Shown in pieces: positions 32,774-43,976 of a stretch of 64,000 nucleotides of DNA. Location: the NCBI RefSeq assembly GCF_019649055.1, contig NW_026570233.1, forward strand, positions 1,674,001-1,738,000, in the 5' to 3' direction. The number at the start of each line of letters is the position of its first letter. Position 1 is the stretch's first letter. The position numbers and the translations under genes were made by a program. The notes beneath the pieces were generated by a model. That model was not told the DNA's origin, ran no database searches, and saw only the letters and a program-made list of their open reading frames with translations. Origin of the DNA: Paramacrobiotus metropolitanus (lineage: Eukaryota > Tardigrada > Eutardigrada > Parachela > Macrobiotidae).

Positions 32774-34458
32774 ATGAGGATAGTTTACTTTGCCGCTTTT
32801 GTCTTGGTCGCAACTGGAGTCTGTGGAGATAAGAAGAACAGCTGTAGTGACCTAGAGCGACAATGTATGGACGCAGCAATGTTTTACAGCAATTCCAGCG
32901 ATTACCAAACACTGACAAACGCATTCCAAACCGGCAATGTCAGTTTTAATGTTGCGGCCGTTGCTAATCGCACATGCAGGTAGGCCGTAAAAAGCTGTTT
33001 TCATACGCAGTATTATTACACATTCATGTATTAATACTGAATTTTTTTTTAAATATTTATAGTACAAAATATTTTTCTTACTGTACGTGTCGATAATATA
33101 TGATATTATATCAACGCCAGATAATTACAGGCACAACGAGAACGTTTTGCGGTACTGCTTGTGGTCCGCACAAGCTTGTGATCAGCCGCTATCACAAGCC
33201 GGTTTGGAAGCATCACTTCCGGTTTATGAAATCTGTGATTCCCCTTTGTTGGGTTCATATGTTACCAGTCTTATAACTTGCAACAAGAAGCTAGGCTTTC
33301 TGAACCTTTTTACCGAGATTGTCGTAAATGTTACGAACCAAATGACTGGGAATGACTGGAGCACCGTCCAAAATCTGATGAACTACCAGTGCCGGTAAGG
33401 CGTTATTAGTGCTTCGTTGCATCCATTTCCTTGTGTGCGTATTCGTACTGTAACGTATAACTTCTGCTTACAGACTCTACCAGGAAATGCGCATTTTGCT
33501 GGATACTCACTGGCGTACAATTATTAACGTTTGTGGGGCATCCGATTATAATTCTCTTGAAGCATTTTATCACGACCTGAACTCAGCTTATAAATGTAAG
33601 TACAAATTTTAATGGAAACACCTTACGGCTTACAGTAATGCGCCCGGAAAAATCTTGGACTGGCTGCATAATTCCGACACTTCAGAATTAAAAATTAATA
33701 GCAGTAATATCGCAAATGCTATAGAACAGTACTTCACGTTAAAATTCGGTATAATTATGCATTTTTTCTTCCGGGTGAATATAGGCATAAACGGCATATC
33801 CCATTATAACACTACAACAGCAACAAATTCCACCGTCGGGCCAACCGAGCAGCCGTGGTGGCAGACCACGCCCAGTTGGTGGAATTACAACACAACCTAC
33901 GCCCCGTGGTGGCAGACCACGCAGAGCTGGTGGAGCAACTATACAACCGCCATTCCGTGGTGGCAAACCACCCAGAGCTGGTGGAGCAACTACACAACCG
34001 CCATGCCATGGTGGCAGACCACACAAAATTGGTGGCAGACCAATACGACGATGCAGCCGCCCGTGGTGGAAATTCCCTCCTACTTATTGACTCCCTTCAA
34101 CGTCACCTGCCGTCGGGGAAATGTCAATGTTTCCGAACCGGATTTGGATTTGGTGGATTCCCTGGTGATGGTGTTCGACGGTGACAACACGCTCTACTGC
34201 CGCCTTATCCTCAACGATCTTCATTCCTGGATCTTAGCCAGATCGGGAAAAACCCGCGAGAAACGCGCGTCCGACTACGAACCGGTCAAAGTTGACTGCT
34301 CGCGCGGCAACCTGACTATTTCCAGCGTCGATCCGGGTACATCGGAATCTACCGATTTGGTCTTCCGCACCGGCGGATCGAAGGCATGCATCACTATGTA
34401 TCGAGAATTTTTGACTTACATTGGTGGATTTTATAGAAGTGGGCGGCATGCTGAATAG
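32774..34458 (+). CDS. four-exon secreted protein with WWQTT repeats, family X member 2
   Basis: Exons 32774-32979, 33131-33394, 33474-33595 and 33821-34458 join in one frame of 409 residues with intron phases 2, 2 and 1, as in the gene at 23568. It starts with a signal peptide (IVYFAAFVLVATGVCG). The Cys-bearing N-terminal 195 residues match that paralogue, with many N-glycosylation sites. The last exon differs completely. It has four to five copies of a PWWQTT(Q/P)SWW repeat with NYTT spacers, then two copies of a Cys motif (FNVTCRRGNVNVS and VKVDCSRGNLTIS), each followed by a second Cys about 25-30 residues later. A KREKRAS-like basic stretch between them may be a cleavage site. If intron 3 is retained, translation stops at 33612. 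Family unrecognised. Confidence 0.75.
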
Positions 34459-35237
34459 CGTAAAAAAACCACTTGAGTTTTTACGCCGTTTTGGAGGCAT
34501 GAAAATAATATAACTTTCACTACATCACGGGAATATTAAAAGAATTACTGTTCATTGGATTCGGACTGTATAGGCATAGGTCAATGTAATTTAGACATTA
34601 AGCGCTTTTCCCGTTATCAAAAATCGGAATAACAGTCAATATTGAAACAGTAGGAAGCGCGTTGATTTTATCTGCTACAGAATAATGTAAATGGCTAATG
34701 GCTAGACTGCCGTCAAGCTTGAAATTTTTTAACCGAAAGCCCTTCTCGAAATATAGAACCATGGCACAATGGGACACTTTAAAGGCTTGTGAACTGAGCG
34801 TAGTACAAACTCTGATTTTACGTAATTTTTCGCTGGCTTTAGAAAAAGAGTGAACACAGTTTTAGTGCTAAATCAAAAACTTAGTGACGGTACAGTCGGT
34901 ACTTAAATCTGTCTTCATAAAGATACCGTAGCAGCCACCACATATGTACTGAAAAGGGTTTTTGCAAACTGGTACCTAACGGTAATTAATAATTTAATAC
35001 CGATTTTTAATTTCCGTTCCAGAAATGGGTGCGCGTCGCTGCGTACGCGTGCGTATGCGGAGTGTTTGCCCGTATTAGTACTTACTGTAGCATTAAGGCT
35101 TGCAGTCATGATTGCCTACCTGGACGGCTCACAGAGGGTCAATAAACTAAAAGGATATTCTGTGTTACCCTTTATTATTCTTGATCAGTAATCGTTATTT
35201 AACCGTATTGTTGAACCGCTGTTCAGCTGGACCGAAA
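34459..35237. other. intergenic, nothing recognised
   Basis: Spacer between the repeat-protein gene and the first GPCR; no exon seen. Confidence 0.4.
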
Positions 35238-36263
35238 ATGAATTTTTCTAACGAAAACTTTAACAACATGTACAGGTCAAAGATTACGCAGATAGAAATC
35301 GATATTTGGTTTATTACAACAATAGCGATTGGTCTTGTTGGTGGTATATTGATCTGCTTTTTATTAGCGGCTATGAGTACAACCAAGACCCTCCGTACTG
35401 GCTCCGGAAAGCTGATTGCGCATATGGAATGCATCGAGCTGCTTATGTGTGTTGTGGAAAACATGGTCAGCAATATTCCTTTGTACATGGCACAGCGAAA
35501 TCACGTCATCGCATTTAACTGCCCCGTAGCGCAACTTAGTCTCTTGACCTTTACCTTTGTATCGAACTGGACGGCAGTTATGTTGGCGGTGAATCGGTTT
35601 GTGGCTGTAATCATGCCGCATCACTATATCGCCATTACGCGAAAACGGTTTTCCGTGTTCATGGTGCTGCCTCCGTGGATAATTGTACTGATCAGTATAA
35701 GTCCTTCATACGCCGGAGCAGGTGGACCCATCGTTATGTCGTCCATGGGATCGTGCGGATTCGCTCGCCCGTTAAGTACAGCAATGACTGTCGCTGGTGC
35801 TGCCTGTGGCTATGTTCCTTGGGGAATAATTGGTGTGATGTATTTGTCAGTGTTTATTCAGCAAAAGTGGATAGCTCGTGGATCCAATACCGGCTCGCAA
35901 CAAAACGCGCTGATTCAGAAAAGACTAGCCACTGCCCGCATATTGTTTTTCTCCTTTGCATGGTACTGCATATGTTTATTGCCGGCCCCCATAATCGACA
36001 CATGGCATCCGCAGCTAAGAAGAAACGTCAGGGTGGTGATGGGGATTCGGGTGATGTGGGTTCTGGGATACGCCGTGAATCCAGTAAGTCTGTAGACGCT
36101 TAGTTACGTCTACGTCGGGGTGCGTATTACCTTAAAGAGTCTGCTAGCTGGCATTTCTTTTTAGCTATTCTTCTTTGCAAATGAGCCGAGAATATCGTTT
36201 GGCTGGAACCCATGTGCTGAAAGCAGTTTACATGTCTGTGGTGCAGCGACCCACAAATTTTGA
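35238..36263 (+). CDS. class A-like GPCR 1
   Basis: Exon 1 (35238-36083) encodes seven-helix receptor sequence. TM1 is around residues 23-46. The TM3 top has Cys95, and the DRY position is occupied by NRF (119-121) followed by VAVIMPHHY. A loop Cys173 can pair with Cys95. TM6 has FAWYCICLLPAPI and TM7 ends LGYAVNP at the donor. The phase-0 intron lies exactly after NP of the NPxxY motif. Exon 2 (from 36165) starts LFFFAN and stops at 36263. Compared with the paralogue at 39521 it has one extra A in GCAAATGAG, which throws the tail out of frame; the other frame reads MSREYRLAGTH to 36270. The N-terminus carries NFS and no signal peptide. Ligand unknown; likely a lineage-expanded receptor. Confidence 0.8.
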
Positions 36264-37431
36264 AGGATAAGGAACTTGTTGTTGCGCCCGAGAAAACTCA
36301 AGCTGGTAACTGACGACGCAGAAACGCATTAAAGATGTTGCTTCTGCAAAACTGATGAATGGGGAAATCTAGTCAGGCACAGCAGGAAATTTACTGCGAA
36401 CAGAACGCTGCACTTCCGTTTCTTTGATATTAAACCAGGAATTGTGGATAAACACAACATTTTGGAGCATATCTCGTTTTACATCCGTTGGCGGGAACGA
36501 GTCACGGAGCCTTATTGTTAATACCTACTGGCACTCCAGGAAGTTACTATAGTAACACAGTTATGGGGATAGAGCTCTGTACGATTGTTGTTGTTGGTTG
36601 TTTTTTCAATCCCTCTCTTATTAAAGCCATAGAAGTAATGATGTTCCAGTGCATCTACACGCAGAAGTGAGATGAATGGTATACGTGCACTGTTTCTCGC
36701 ATTTATTTCGAAGTGTTCACTGCTTTATTCAGTATATACGAGAGCAATTCCTGTTAAGACAAATGGGTAACTAATAAAACTTTTCTGGTATGTAAAAATT
36801 TTCCCATCGAAGCGAGCACATGACCGCTGTTTTACAAGGGCAGATTCGCAACTTATCCTTGTTATTCAATGGCAACGCCGAAAATCGATTTCAAGAATTT
36901 TCTCAGCGAATTTTGCACGATTAACGCGGACCTACATTCACCGGAAAGTATAAAGTATTTTGTTCCTTGTCGAAAGGAGTAGACATCTAACAACTCTAAT
37001 ACCAAGCAGGAATACAGTACTGTTCTTGTAATATGGTTTCATGGTGTAAAGAATAATCGTAACGCAGTTTATTCGCTTCAATTTTAAGAACAGACCTAAA
37101 ACAAAATTCCACGCTGTTAACAAATAAAACCTTCTAGTGAAATGGGACTACAACCGAGTGCATATGTACACAAAAGTTTCACCAGTCGCTTATACAAGCA
37201 ATTTTTATTGCATTCGTATCGAACGCTACTTGCCTGATTTAATATTAGGTAAAATCAAGATATTCACACTATTGGACTGCGTATGCCGCAAAACAATTCC
37301 CATGTTGTTGTGTTAAGATTACCTTAGTATTAATATGTTCAGCTTCTAACGGCAACCGACATTCCTTTTCAGCCAATAGTTTTAGTACAATAGCAGTACG
37401 GTCGCTATCAAAATTAAGTTTGTCAGAAGCC
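36264..37431. other. intergenic, nothing recognised
   Basis: Short frames only. Confidence 0.4.
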
Positions 37432-37899
37432 ATGACTTTCATTTACCGGTTTCACCTGTGTCCGGCATTGTTCATAGCCTATATTCTATGGGTTTTTCTT
37501 TCGCACTCTTCCTACGCAACTAGTCTCCTTGACAGAATGGTATGTACGAGTACATCTGTTCACACCCATTTTGTTGAAATTGATAGGGGCTAAGGAAAAC
37601 GAAACGTATCCTCGCATTGCGCTATCATGTTCGGTGGAAAACTACCCTACCTTTAAGCGCGATGCCCACATGGGCCAGAAGATGACTCACTGATTTGCCT
37701 TAAACGTAGGTGCCGCAGTTTCACCATGGGCCGAGAGTGGGGTAATAAATCTGGCAGACATCGAAAACAGCAAGTTTTTAGGAGTTTTAATTACTTAAAT
37801 GTACAGATGTCAAATCAGCTATACTTTGCGGAAACGGGAGAAGTATTACTTCTTCTGCAGAATGAGAGCCCTAGCTGGGACCGCGAACGGCCCAGATGA
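37432..37899 (+). CDS. possible small secreted peptide precursor
   Basis: Exon 1 (37432-37539) is 36 codons and looks like a signal peptide (LCPALFIAYILWVFLSHSSY). It ends in a donor ATG|GTATGT in phase 0. A matching acceptor (AAATGTACAG) opens exon 2 (37807-37899): MSNQLYFAETGEVLLLLQNE to TGA. The whole product is 66 residues. The size suits a neuropeptide or small secreted factor, but I see no dibasic sites flanking a clear peptide and no known family. Candidate only, since the two exons are short. Confidence 0.4.
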
Positions 37900-39520
37900 T
37901 CTCCAGTACGGCATTTCTAAATGAGTGTCACTGCTAAGGTTCTGTTGGGTGGATTATAATTCCTCAACTGTTTCTCCATACGACCCGGAGAAGTACTTAC
38001 AGACTCTTTTATCGGAGGCTGCAGCCTGCTGTTACGCTCGGCCTGCACGTGCGTTACGGTGCGTGCTTAGTACTGCATACCGTGACAACCGGTCTTGCTT
38101 TCGTCCTTTTTCATGTTAAAAGAAACAGCGGGATGGCAGGTGCGAGACCATCGGCACTGCACTTCAGTAAAAGCCAACAGTTTTAAAAACGGGTTCTAGA
38201 TGGCCTGGTCCGACAGTGGACGTAACTACGTAATTATGTAGAAGGCAAATAAGTCCAAATCTAATCCTACGTAATTATGTAGAAGGCAAATAAGTCCAAA
38301 TCCAATGGTCCGAATTAAATTGGAATTTCTTGAAAATGAGATTATTAATAGTGGCACTGCGCTTCAGATTATTATTCTGTCGGCTGCTATTCGTATAATT
38401 ACAGAAGCCTGTATGTATTATGAAACGTAGCGCAACTTATAAAAGCATGTAGTCCCTTTGCAATGGATATACGTCACAAGGGGCGCTACCACTTTTTGAT
38501 AACATTATTCACCTTCCATGCTCACATTCGTGTCTTTGACACGCCTTTCGGCGTTGCCGTTTTTGGTGTACAGTGTCCTTGTGCGCTTGTGGCTTTTATG
38601 AATAATTAACTTGCATTTGTTACAATCGGCACTTTTTGATTGATCAACAACTCGTGGGAAATGAAAAATAAATAACATTCAAGGTGATTTCCGCGAAGGA
38701 CCTTATGGAAACGCGCATGACTTCTCTCGTGCTCAACAGGAAACGAATGCCTAATGAATCTCCTATATCCAGGGCAACTTCTGTCATGTCGCTGTATATC
38801 CCGCAGCGTGCTGATATGCCGGTTACAGCGCTTTCCCAAGGGTAAAGTGATTTTGTGAAATGTGGAACGGGCTGTGACGTGTGTTGTCTGCACCGTTGCA
38901 TTTAGCAAAAACAATGCAATTAGCGTATTACCTAACTAAGATGATATATGCGTGGGCTAATAAACCTCATCCCACTGACTTGGCAGCGGCAGCGTCATCG
39001 CAGGAAATTTGATAAGCTTGTTGTACAGTAGGTACTTACGTAAATGGCTTAATAAGGGCGGCACATTCTGCTGGGCTATTTTGATCGCACCATAACATTT
39101 CTGCATGCGCAATAACAGGAGCGTGACCGTCAGCAGAGCAGAGTATTATTACTGCTGATCAAGAAATCATTTAGACAAAATCTTGTTCGAACGCTGATAA
39201 TGCCATTGCTTAAGTTTAGCTGCCGTGTAATTAACACTGAGTCTATTTTATAATTATCATGGGAATATAGCACCCAGTCGGCATTTTTAGACTTGTTTTC
39301 CTGGATGCAATAATACTGCGGCAATAAGTGACGCATGATCAGGCATAAGCAGTACACAAGAAAGGTCATCTCCTTTTTATGATGCTCTAATCCGGATTTT
39401 CTTGAGGTTATTCTAGATTCTCTTTAATGCTTTTCTCTACACAGTATATTTCCCTGTATAGCCACAATAACTGATCTTCAATATTTGTTTGATTCCTTCC
39501 GTTGTAAACTGCCATTCGCT
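37900..39520. other. intergenic with one direct repeat
   Basis: A 36-bp unit is repeated at 38226 and 38267. A minus-strand open frame (38606-38914) has no recognisable product. Confidence 0.4.
38226..38302. repeat. 36-bp direct repeat, two identical copies
   Basis: CTACGTAATTATGTAGAAGG and the following 16 bases occur at 38226 and again at 38267. Each copy starts with a near-palindrome (CTACGTAATTATGTAG). Confidence 0.9.
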
Positions 39521-40665
39521 ATGGAACGTCGTAACGCATCCATCGTGAACATCACATTCCCATTGCAGTCACTATTTCCCGAATGGCATCTGTACCTATG
39601 GTTTTCTGTCAGCATGCTCATCGGGCTCATTGGCGGTTTCTTAATTCTTATGCTTTTAACTGTTATGTACAAGCAGAAGAAACTGACCCGCGGTTCTGGA
39701 TTACTCATCGCTCATGCTCAGTGTATCGACTTCATCATGTGCACCATGGAAAATCCTCTACAGAACAGCGGTCTTCTGCTGCAGGCGCTCCACACTTCGA
39801 CCGGGGTCAACTGTCCTTTTGCTCGTTTCTCACTCATCAGCATGCAGGCCGTGGGAAATTGGTCGGCGGTTTTTCTAGCCCTGAACCGTTTCGTAGCCGT
39901 GGTGATTCCCCATCATTATCAGAAGGTGGCCACCCAACCTGTTCTTATTGGGAAGATCGTCCTCAGTTGGAGCATCGGATTGGCCATCACCGTGCCGCAT
40001 TATGTGCTGAAACTGGGCGTGGAATTCGGTCTATCACCCACCGGAGCGTGTGTCATCCTCAAGATGGATGCTTTCTTGTTCCGCGTTATCTCGGCGCTGG
40101 TGTTTTATCTTCCCATTGGGATCGTCGGGGCGCTGTATGTGGTAATCTTTTTGAAAGGACTGTATTTAAAAAGGAGAATACTGGTGCACCCTGAAGCACG
40201 CCGTGCACCGATGCCGGTGGTGATGAAGAAGCGGCTGCAGGTGGCGCGAATGCTGATGTGGACGTTTATTTGGTACTGCATCTGTTATTTCCCGGCCACA
40301 TTCCTACCCGGCTTTTTCTACCACGTCTATAAAGATGATAAACGGATAGAATTCTGGGCTAAAACGCTGCTGTATCTTGGATACGCTATGAACCCCGTAA
40401 GTATTACACAATTCACAAATACCGCGCAGCGCCATTTCGCAGTCAGGTTGTTACATGTACTAGAGTAATACTGTAATACTTACTTCAATTTCTATGTTGT
40501 TTGCAGGTGTTTTTCTTTGCTATGAGTTCGGAGTATCGGAAGGGAGCGGCAGGTTTGCTGCGGGGTGTTTTGCGGTCACGGCGTCACATTCACAGCCTGC
40601 ACAAAAGCCTAGAGTCGGGGCACCACAGCGAGAAACCGGGAACGGCTCCGTACATCAGTGGATGA
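39521..40665 (+). CDS. class A-like GPCR 2
   Basis: Exon 1 (39521-40396) and exon 2 (40507-40665) give 344 residues in one frame. There are N-terminal N-glycosylation sites (NAS, NIT). TM1 is near residues 24-50, Cys98 sits at the top of TM3, and LNRFVAVVIPHHY replaces the DRY region. TM6 reads FIWYCICYFPATF and TM7 ends LGYAMNP at the exon junction, followed by VFFFAMSSEYRKGA in exon 2. The intron is phase 0 and sits exactly where GPCR 1 and GPCR 3 have it. The cytoplasmic tail is basic then Ser-rich and looks intact. Paralogue of the gene at 35238. Its own duplicate downstream is only a relic (49090-49440). Ligand and tissue are unknown. Confidence 0.88.
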
Positions 40666-41808
40666 GCCGATGAGCGATGTATTGTCGCTGTTTTTATGTC
40701 CGATAGGTTTCCGATAGATAACTTGGCGGTATTTATGCAGTTTGTGTACAATTTGATACTGCTGCAATAACTGCATATACCGGTTTATCTAAATAGACCC
40801 AACAAAAATACTGGTATCACTGAGGCACTACAAAGGACAATAAATTCTTGTATTATATGGTACAGTTGTGTACAGTTGGTTTTTTCGTCTTAAATGTTTT
40901 TGACTTTAAATCAGTAATAGTTAAGCAACCACACTCTGTAGCTAATTAAAATGCAGTGCCTTAGCTTTTATTCCCGAAGTGAAGTGATAGTGTAGTACAA
41001 TTTCTGAACCACTAAAGCGTATCGGTATAGTATTATTAAATGTTAACATGTTTCACAAGTTACACGGAAGGGAAATAAAGTGTTGCGTGCGATTGAATGA
41101 AAGGCTGAATTATTATAGCCAGAATAAGTCATAGAGTAATCTTTGGTGGGCATCTTCTGTGTCTCAATAATTGAATACTGATACCATGTGCTATGACTTG
41201 TATGACCAAAATTACTGTACGTACCTGTGGTTTACCGCAGTCACACCGTTCGGTGCTATGACAATGAGATTCGGCAACGCAGTTACGCTTCGACACATTT
41301 CTCATAATCAGTTACAATAGTGTTTTGTGCTGCAGACAAGTAAAAGAAAACATCTGACATTGCTGATCGCCTCTATCTGGGCCGGAAAAATGCGCTTTTG
41401 TTACAGTTCTCAAACAACTAAATGTAATCGTACATTACAGTTAATAATGTTGTCTACTTGGACTTATACATATATTGCATAATAAGCAAAAGCCCAGTAC
41501 TGTTGCATTATACAAGTAAGCTGATTGTCCGTTGGTACTCGTTAGTAGGGGTTTCCTTAAACTTATTACGACTTTACACTTCACACTCGTTATATGTTTT
41601 TTAAAGCAGACCCAGCGGACTACCATATTCTACCCGTGTAGTGTTAATCTGTCACCAGATACTTTTTCCGATGAAATCCAATGCTAAAAATTATGCTTCT
41701 AAAAATAAATACCATAAGCCGCCCAAACAATTTTACGTTTCTAATAAACGTAAATACAGCAGCTGAACTCGTTTCGCAAGTCGGTAGTGAATTTTAAACT
41801 GGTGCAGC
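40666..41808. other. intergenic; 3' flank shared with the 49.4-50.6 kb spacer
   Basis: GPCR 2 3' flank. Parts (GGTTTATCTAAATAGACCCAACAA) match diverged sequence near 49550, marking the duplicated block. Confidence 0.5.
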
Positions 41809-43071
41809 ATGAAAGCCTTCACCCCTCTCAACCTTCGCCTTATTCTTTCTCTTTTGTCATGCGTAGTAGTGCAGTCCCTTGCGCAGGTTTTTGAGTTGCC
41901 GCTCGGTAGATTTGTTTTCCTAAATCGGATCCCCGCGCAGCCATCCAATCCTGCGGCGTCAGCCAATCCCAGCAGTCAAGTTGACGTGCCGGCTCTCTCA
42001 CGAAAACTGGCAGTCCGGCCGATACAGCCTTCCAAATGGCCTGTGCTGGACCCACCTCAAAGGCTATGATGAATTGCCCGTTTGCAGGAATTGGCCAACG
42101 TTGCGCCGATTCCGCATCAGTGTGCAGTGCTAACCGGAAATGCATCTGTGACCCTACATTGGGCTCTCTGGATTCGACTGGCACAAAATGTGTGCGTTAT
42201 ACTACCACAACCACCACCAGTAGGTACTCGTACTGTCGAACTGTTTATCCTACCTTAACCTGAATTTTGAGAATTTGGATCTTTATTTCAGCACTGGCAC
42301 CATGTCCAACGTGTGTCACATGCCCAGTTCTCACATGTCCAACCACGAGTGCCACGAGTACCAGTACGTATGAATCTGTTGTTGATGGCCCAAGTAAAAA
42401 AATTTCTGTTTAGTACCACTGTAAAAAAATGGCTCCGGTTACAGTAAGTGTCATAAACACTCCAATCAGCCTGGCAATGCAGAAGTACCTCAGCGATAAT
42501 CAATGTTGAGAATTTAAGAGAATAAGGCATGATGTGCATTAAGCTTTGTCATGCACCCGTATCGAAGAATTGTTACATTTTTAAGGAACCGTGAACTATG
42601 CTAGATAACCAAAACAACAAATTCATTTCTCTGGCACAGGGCACATGCTGCCACGTATCACAGTCTGCGCATTTTGCGTATTTATGCATTATTGTTCTCC
42701 AGATTCTGCCACGTCGACAACCTCAGCCAGTACTACCACCGCTACACCTACTACAATGGCTCCGTCTACGCAATGCTTTACAGCCGGTACTGTGGTAGAT
42801 ACCGTATCCGGAGCACAATTTTCTCGTAAGGGTTGACGAACAAAATCCTGTATGCTCTGTTGCTCTCAGTCCAGAATTGCGGTATTTATAGAAGATAAGG
42901 TGCATGTTACTGTACTCGTATCCTTCTTCGGAATGGAAAGTGCGGTGTGGGCATGTGGAAGTTCTCGGCTAGGGAAAAGTGTCGGCTTATGCGTACGCGC
43001 TTTCCGGTTTCCAGCCCCTGCGCGAAGAATCCCCCTTTATTTGGCGTCAGAAAATAACTCAGAAAACAAGT

Positions 43072-43210
43072 TGTCAGATATGTGCAGTGTATACACATGA
43101 CCTTTTGCATAGCAACATAGAAGTTGCCTGTCATTGTTGTGCTTTGCTGACATTCAGTCAGCGACCTGCGAGTTCGATAATAAATATACATTTATTATCA
43201 CGTCACGACA
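43072..43210 (+). repeat. 5' LTR
   Basis: Identical to the 3' LTR except that four bases (CATA) are missing after TGTCAGATA. Carries an AATAAA signal inside a near-palindrome (GATAATAAATATACATTTAT). Confidence 0.93.
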
Positions 43211-43265
43211 AACTGGCGTGAAGGACACAAGACCTCACGCGGTCTAATTCCCTACACACCTCATA

Positions 43266-43435
43266 ATGTCTCTCACGACATCGACATCGCCTGCTTCGCC
43301 ATCAGGCCCCACGACGTCCACCCCGCTGTACCCGCTGCGCATCCCACAGTATGCGTACGTATGCCACCTGTATCCCGTAAGCGACTTTTCTGTATCCCCA
43401 CCGTTAACTTTACAGACCCCGCTGTAACCGCTCCG
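43266..43435 (+). pseudogene. gag N-terminus, broken
   Basis: An ATG at 43266 opens a frame beginning MSLTTSTSPASPSGPTTST that runs into the 96-bp repeats (LYPLRIPQYAYVCHLYPVSD). It ends at a TAA where the other repeat copies have TAC. This looks like the original gag start, cut short by one base change within the repeat. Confidence 0.5.
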
Positions 43436-43900
43436 TATCCGACAGTATGCGTACGTGTGCCACCTGTATCCCGTAAGCGACCTTTCTGTATCCCCACCGT
43501 TCACTTTACAGACCACGCTGTACCCGCTCCGTATCCCACAGTATGCGTACGTATGCCACCTGTATCCCGTAAGCGACCTGCCTGTATCCCCGCCGTTCAC
43601 CTTAGAGACCCCGCTGTACCCGCTGCGTATCTGACAGTATGCGTACGTATGCCACTTGTATCCCGTAAGCGACCTTTCTGTATCCCCACCGTTCACTTTA
43701 CAGACCACGCTGTACCCGCTCCGTATCCCACAGTATGCGTACGTATGCCGCCTGTATCCCGCAACCGACCTTTCTGTATCCCCACCGTTCACTTTAGAGA
43801 CCACGCTGAACCCGCTCCGTATCCCACAGTATGCGTACGTATGCCACTTGTATCCCGTAAGCGACCTTTCTGTATCCCCACCGTTTGTTTGAGAGGCCCG
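43330..43900. repeat. 96-bp tandem repeat inside the retrotransposon, about six copies
   Basis: GTATGCGTACGTATGCCACC recurs at 43349, 43445, 43541, 43637, 43733 and 43829, exactly 96 bases apart. As 96 is divisible by three, several frames on both strands stay open and yield 32-residue artificial repeats. It occupies the place where the middle of gag would be expected. Confidence 0.92.
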
Positions 43901-43976
43901 CTGTACCCATTCATTGTCAGAGTGTGCATACGGGTTTCAGGTGTTTCCTGGTATCTTTACTGCATCCTAATTACAA

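Noticed and set aside
38606-38914. Two overlapping minus-strand frames (102 and 85 codons)
   Set aside because: Frames compete and neither has a start, splice sites or a known pattern, although ALDIGDSLGIRFLL looks protein-like.
43244-43804. 186-codon minus frame of 32-residue repeats (YRWHTYAYCGIRSGYSG)
   Set aside because: By-product of the 96-bp minisatellite inside the retrotransposon; antisense to gag.
43330-43900. CRISPR-like regular array
   Set aside because: Units are head to tail without unique spacers; in animal DNA this is a minisatellite.
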